Under the pieces are notes generated by a model. The model was not told where the DNA came from. It searched no databases and saw only the letters and a program-made list of their open reading frames with translations. From Herbaspirillum sp. (lineage in GTDB: Bacteria > Pseudomonadota > Gammaproteobacteria > Burkholderiales > Burkholderiaceae_D), in contig JAQGLY010000065.1 in NCBI GenBank assembly GCA_028292625.1, forward strand, positions 1-40,487: a stretch of DNA of 40,487 nucleotides, in the 5' to 3' direction. This document shows, piece after piece, positions 36,889 through 40,487 of the stretch (within the stretch, counting starts at the first letter, position 1; each line of letters starts with the position of its first letter). A program made the translations under genes and the position numbers.

Positions 36889-37761
36889 ATGAGTTGGCTA
36901 GAGAAATTACTCCCCCCTCAAATACAGCGCAACGACGCCTCCGCCCGGAAATCGATCCCGGAAGGCTTATGGGTCAAATGCCCGTCGTGCGAAGCGGTCT
37001 TATACCGTACCGATCTGGAATCGAATCTCCATGTCTGCCCGAAGTGCAGCCATCACATGCGCATCCGCGCCCGCACCCGGCTCGACAATCTGCTCGACGA
37101 GGGCGGCCGTTATGAAATCGGCCAGGAAGTCCTGCCGATCGACACGCTCAAATTCAAAGACAGCAAAAAATATCCGGAACGCCTGAAAATCGCGCTGGAA
37201 ACCACCGGCGAAACCGATGCCATGGTCGTCATGGGCGGTTCCATCATGACGCTGCCGGTAGTGGTGGCGGCATTTGAATTCGAATTCATGGGCGGCTCGA
37301 TGGGCGCGGTGGTCGGCGAGCGTTTCGTGCGCGGCGCGCAGACCGCGCTGGAGCAGAAAGTCCCATTCATCTGCATTACCGCCACCGGCGGCGCGCGGAT
37401 GCAGGAGGGCCTGTTGTCGCTGATGCAGATGGCGAAAACCACGGCCATGCTGACCAAGTTGTCGGAAAAGAAATTGCCGTTCATCAGCGTGCTAACCGAC
37501 CCTACCATGGGCGGCGTGTCGGCATCGTTTGCATTCATGGGCGATGTGGTGATCGCCGAGCCCAAGGCGCTGATCGGTTTCGCCGGTCCGCGCGTGATCG
37601 AAAACACCGTGCGCGAGAAATTGCCGGAAGGCTTTCAGCGCGCCGAGTTCCTGGTGAAAAAGGGCGCCGTCGACATGATCGTCGACCGCCGTGAGATGCG
37701 CTCCGAAATCGCGCATTTGCTGGCCTTGCTGCAGGATCAGTCTATCGATTCGCTGGCCTGA
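36889..37761 (+). CDS. accD: Acetyl-CoA carboxylase carboxyltransferase subunit beta
   Basis: With AccA transfers the carboxyl from biotin to acetyl-CoA, making malonyl-CoA. 290 aa. N-terminal four-Cys zinc finger (CPSC and CPKC, about residues 25–50), crotonase-type core with [15 protein letters not shown] and [17 protein letters not shown], then [23 protein letters not shown] 36889 has GAGG seven bases upstream. Starts the accD–folC–SPOR–cvpA run typical of Proteobacteria. Confidence 0.97.
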   Translation: MSWLEKLLPPQIQRNDASARKSIPEGLWVKCPSCEAVLYRTDLESNLHVCPKCSHHMRIRARTRLDNLLDEGGRYEIGQEVLPIDTLKFKDSKKYPERLKIALETTGETDAMVVMGGSIMTLPVVVAAFEFEFMGGSMGAVVGERFVRGAQTALEQKVPFICITATGGARMQEGLLSLMQMAKTTAMLTKLSEKKLPFISVLTDPTMGGVSASFAFMGDVVIAEPKALIGFAGPRVIENTVREKLPEGFQRAEFLVKKGAVDMIVDRREMRSEIAHLLALLQDQSIDSLA

Positions 37762-37814
37762 TCCGTAACAGCGAATCAGCGCCGCGGCGGCAGGCATTTG
37801 AGGTTCGGTTTATG

Positions 37815-37843
37815 AAACGGGGCTGCAATTTGCGGCCCCGTTT
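37815..37843 (+). terminator. Strong hairpin between accD and folC
   Basis: AAACGGGGCTGC (37815–37826) pairs with GCGGCCCCGTTT (37832–37843), one T·G pair, loop AATTT. Only three T at the base follow. It could be a partial terminator setting accD above folC, or a processing site, inside an otherwise co-directional cluster. Confidence 0.6.
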
Positions 37844-37884
37844 GCGTGGGCAGTGATGGGGTTTCTATTGGGCATGATGCAAGA

Positions 37885-39252
37885 ATGAACACAAGCAAGC
37901 AAGCCGGCGAAGCGGCAAACCACCCGGATGGAGCGGCGCCAGCGGCTGCCGCGCCGGGACCCGGCGCCAGCCTGGACGACTGGCTGCACCTCCTGGAAGT
38001 GCGCCATCCGCAAGCCGTCGACATGGGGCTGGAACGGGTTGCCGCGGTGCGGCGCAAGATGGATATCGCGTTTCGCGGGCCGGTCATCAGCGTCGCCGGC
38101 ACCAACGGCAAGGGATCGACCTGCGCGATGCTGGAATCCATCCTGCTGCGCGCCGGTTACAAGGTCGGCCTGTATGTCAAACCGCATTTCCTGCATTTCA
38201 ACGAGCGCGCCCGTCTCGGCGGCGTGCCGGTCGGCGATGCGGCGCTGATCGCGGCGTTCCAAACCGTCGAAGCCGCGCGCGGCGATATTTCGCTGACGTA
38301 TTTCGAATTCACCACGCTGGCCATCATCCAGTTGATGGCCGACGCCGATCTGGACGTCACGATTCTGGAAGTCGGCCTGGGCGGGCGTCTGGACGCGGTG
38401 AATGTGATCGACGCCGACGTGGCGATCGTGACCAGCATCGATATCGACCATAGCGCGTATCTGGGCAATACACGCGACGCGATCGCGTTCGAAAAGGCCG
38501 GCATTTTCCGCGCCGGCAAGACCGCCATTTGCAGCGATCCGGTGCCGCCGCAATCCCTGATCGACCACGCCGAGGCGATCGGCGCCGATTTGTGGCTGAT
38601 GGGGCGCGATTTCAATTACACCGGCGACAAGCAGCAGTGGAGCTACGGCGGGCGCACGCAACGCCGCAACTCGCTCGGGTATCCGAGTCTGCGCGGCGCC
38701 AATCAATTGCTCAATGCCTGTGCCGCCCTGGCGGCGCTGGAGGCGCTGCGTTATGAGCTGCCGGTCGGCGCGCAGGAGGTGCGCACCGGTCTGGTCATGG
38801 TCGATCTGCCGGGGCGCTTCCAGGTCATGCCCGGCCAGCCGCTGGTGGTGCTCGACGTTGCGCATAATCCGCATGCGGCCGCCGCGCTGGCGCAAAATCT
38901 CGGCAATATGGGTTTTCATCCGTACACATATGCGGTATTCGGCGCGATGGCCGACAAGGACATCGACGGCATCCTGGCCCAGATGAAAGGATGCGTCGAC
39001 CATTGGTGCGTGACGGATCTGCCTTTGCCGCGCGCGGCCGGCGCCGCCGAACTGAAGGCCAAATTGCTGGAAGCCGGCGTGACGCCGGAGTTCGCGTCCG
39101 ACGCCGCCTGCACCATAGAAACCTTCGACAGTCCCGGCGCGGCATACGCAAATGCTTATCGGCGGGCCGGCGAGAATGATAGAATTGTCGTTTTCGGATC
39201 TTTCCTGACTGTCGCCGGTGTGATGGAAGCGCGAAAGTCCGGACTCCACTAA
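37885..39252 (+). CDS. folC: Bifunctional dihydrofolate synthase/folylpolyglutamate synthase
   Basis: Adds glutamate to dihydropteroate and to folates, ATP-dependent, Mur-ligase fold. 455 aa from ATG 37885; a GTG at 37846 would add 13 codons and overlap nothing useful. P-loop VAGTNGKGSTCAMLESILLR, DVTILEVGLGGRLDAVNVID, the SIDIDHSAYLGNTRDAIAFE magnesium/ATP region and DVAHNPHAAAALAQNLG. The N-terminal ~30 residues are low-complexity Ala/Pro/Gly. The SPOR gene begins 21 bases downstream. Confidence 0.95.
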   Translation: MNTSKQAGEAANHPDGAAPAAAAPGPGASLDDWLHLLEVRHPQAVDMGLERVAAVRRKMDIAFRGPVISVAGTNGKGSTCAMLESILLRAGYKVGLYVKPHFLHFNERARLGGVPVGDAALIAAFQTVEAARGDISLTYFEFTTLAIIQLMADADLDVTILEVGLGGRLDAVNVIDADVAIVTSIDIDHSAYLGNTRDAIAFEKAGIFRAGKTAICSDPVPPQSLIDHAEAIGADLWLMGRDFNYTGDKQQWSYGGRTQRRNSLGYPSLRGANQLLNACAALAALEALRYELPVGAQEVRTGLVMVDLPGRFQVMPGQPLVVLDVAHNPHAAAALAQNLGNMGFHPYTYAVFGAMADKDIDGILAQMKGCVDHWCVTDLPLPRAAGAAELKAKLLEAGVTPEFASDAACTIETFDSPGAAYANAYRRAGENDRIVVFGSFLTVAGVMEARKSGLH

Positions 39253-39273
39253 CGAACTCATTACAGATAACGC

Positions 39274-40242
39274 ATGGGCTTGTTCTCGTTCCTCCGTAAA
39301 AACAAGCAGGATGCCGCTCCCGGCAAAAGCGAATTCCGTTCGCAATCCGACGAACCGTTCAGCAATACCCGCAACCGCCCAAAGCGCAGCAAGGAAGGGG
39401 GCAGGGATGCGGCCTCCGATCCCATCCTGCCGGAAAAAAAGCGGGCGCGTCGCCGTTTGATCGGCGCCGTGGTGCTGGTGCTGGCGGTGATCGTCGTGCT
39501 GCCGATGATCCTTGATCCGGAACCCAAGCCGGTGGCCGACGATATCGAAATCCGGATTCCATCGAAGGATGGAAAAGACGTCAATGCGCCGGCTGCGTCC
39601 ACTGCGCCGGCCGATGCGGGCGCGCCGGCCGCGGCGGACGAGCAGGCGGCGTCGAAAACCGCTGGCAATACAGCCAGCAACGCAGCCGGCAACTCCCCCG
39701 ACGGCAATGCCGTCGGCAAAACGGTCGCGGAAACGATCGCCGCTGAAAAACCCGAGGATAAGCAGGCTGGCAATGCCGCCGCCAACGCGACCGGCGGGCA
39801 GCAGGAGAAAGCCGCTGAAAAGCCGGCGCAGAAACCTGCCGCCGCTATCGCCGCCCCACCGAAAGCCGAGAAACCCGCCGCTCATGCCGCGCCCAAGATC
39901 GCCAAAGCCGAACCGGCGGTGAAGCCGTCGGAGGAAGAACGCGCGTTGGCGATCCTGCAGGGCAAAGCGATTTCGTCCGACAAAGCCGCCGCTAATACGG
40001 CAGCCGGTTCGTCCGGCAAATTCGTGATTCAGGTCGCCGCGCTGGCGACGCAGGAGAAGGTCGATGAGCTGCGCAATAAACTGACGGCCGCCGGCATCCA
40101 GTCGTATACGCAGAAGGTGGCGACCAAGGCCGGCGCCCGGACGCGGATTCGCGTAGGACCGTTCGCCAGCCGCGACGAAGCCGACAAGGCGCGCGCGAAA
40201 ATCACCAAGCTCGGTTTGAGTGCGAGCGTGGTGCCGACTTGA
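39274..40242 (+). CDS. SPOR-domain inner-membrane protein (DedD-like)
   Basis: SPOR domains bind denuded septal peptidoglycan, so a division-site role is likely. 322 aa: short cytoplasmic N-terminus (MGLFSFLRKNKQDAAPG), one membrane helix at about 64–84 (LIGAVVLVLAVIVVLPMILD), a ~160-residue Ala/Lys/Pro/Asn periplasmic spacer, and a C-terminal SPOR domain (about 247–322) with FVIQVAALATQEKVDELRNK and TRIRVGPFASRDEADKA. The position between folC and cvpA matches dedD of enterics; the symbol is withheld because the spacer is unalignable by eye. Confidence 0.92.
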   Translation: MGLFSFLRKNKQDAAPGKSEFRSQSDEPFSNTRNRPKRSKEGGRDAASDPILPEKKRARRRLIGAVVLVLAVIVVLPMILDPEPKPVADDIEIRIPSKDGKDVNAPAASTAPADAGAPAAADEQAASKTAGNTASNAAGNSPDGNAVGKTVAETIAAEKPEDKQAGNAAANATGGQQEKAAEKPAQKPAAAIAAPPKAEKPAAHAAPKIAKAEPAVKPSEEERALAILQGKAISSDKAAANTAAGSSGKFVIQVAALATQEKVDELRNKLTAAGIQSYTQKVATKAGARTRIRVGPFASRDEADKARAKITKLGLSASVVPT

Positions 40243-40316
40243 TATTTCGCCGATGGTCGCCAACTGATCGGCGGACCGGGTAAATGACCCTGGATTTGCG
40301 GATGGATTGGTAGAGA

Positions 40317-40487
40317 GTGACGATTTTCGATTATCTTGTGCTGTTCGTACTGGTGTGCTCGGTGATTATCAGCACCATGCGCGGCCTGGTGAAGGAAATC
40401 CTGTCGCTGGCGAGCTGGATCGTGTCCCTGTTCGTCGCCAATCTGTACGGCGCGAAACTGGCGACCATGCTGCCGGACATGATTCCG
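40317..40487 (+). CDS. cvpA: CvpA-family membrane protein (3' end missing)
   Basis: Small inner-membrane protein named for colicin V production; its exact role is unclear. 57 codons visible before the window ends. GTG 40317 is the first start after an in-frame TAG at 40311. The N-terminus TIFDYLVLFVLVCSVIISTM is the first helix, followed by the family motif RGLVKEILSLASWIVSLFVA. purF would be expected next, outside the window. Confidence 0.88.
   Translation, partial: MTIFDYLVLFVLVCSVIISTMRGLVKEILSLASWIVSLFVANLYGAKLATMLPDMIP

Noticed and set aside
37810..40263. 817-codon open frame antisense to folC and the SPOR gene
   Set aside because: Translation is rich in Arg/His/Gly/Gln with no domain; it mirrors the high-GC third positions of the sense genes, which have clear families.

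Overview
The window reads as chromosomal DNA of a betaproteobacterium of the order Burkholderiales, most likely family Oxalobacteraceae. This is inferred from gene content and order (leuC–entericidin–leuD–leuB–asd–fimV–truA–trpF–trpB–trpA–accD–folC–SPOR protein–cvpA; hydrolase–ridA–relA; wrbA–DUF2069), from the GC-rich third codon positions, and from the protein sequences. No database search was possible. Nearly all of the window is core housekeeping DNA, and I found no CRISPR array, rRNA, intact insertion sequence, prophage or recognisable defence system.

Left part (1–5.2 kb): the 3' two thirds of clpB, then a GGDEF cyclase gene broken by frameshifts and internal deletions, converging on an intact GGDEF gene with an inhibitory-site motif. 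A small hypothetical gene and tRNA-Leu(UAA) follow. From 5.2 to 8.8 kb, an alpha/beta hydrolase, a RidA-family protein and the stringent-response synthetase RelA form one likely operon. tRNA-Val(GAC) follows, with a near-consensus promoter. Its 3' flank (8.96–10.3 kb) is the most accessory-looking stretch: the C-terminal remnant of a tyrosine integrase runs into the tRNA, and behind it lie a tautomerase gene killed by one amber codon and an intact class II aldolase gene.

Middle part (10.3–24.4 kb): a chemotaxis receptor with a good sigma-28-like promoter; dodecin; a disordered hypothetical protein; a small lipoprotein; a 77-aa protein translationally coupled to a methyltransferase; glutathione reductase. 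On the minus strand are outer-membrane phospholipase A and a tightly overlapping wrbA–DUF2069–FAD-oxidase operon. Then come a YihY-family membrane protein, a CBS-pair protein with a clear terminator, and a fused MFS (LplT-like)–PlsC acyltransferase.

Right part (24.5–40.5 kb): biosynthesis. aroC (chorismate); leuC, a 43-aa entericidin-type lipoprotein, leuD and leuB (leucine); asd (aspartate family); fimV (polar hub); truA (tRNA pseudouridine); trpF, trpB, trpA (tryptophan); accD (fatty acid synthesis); folC (folate); a SPOR-domain protein; and the start of cvpA. aroC supplies chorismate for the tryptophan branch. Items most worth a second look are the integrase remnant at tRNA-Val, the amber-interrupted tautomerase, the decayed GGDEF gene, Glu at TrpA position 60, the LplT–PlsC fusion without a ligase domain, and several unexplained hairpins or palindromes. 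I did not find convincing evidence of a wholly new multi-gene system.
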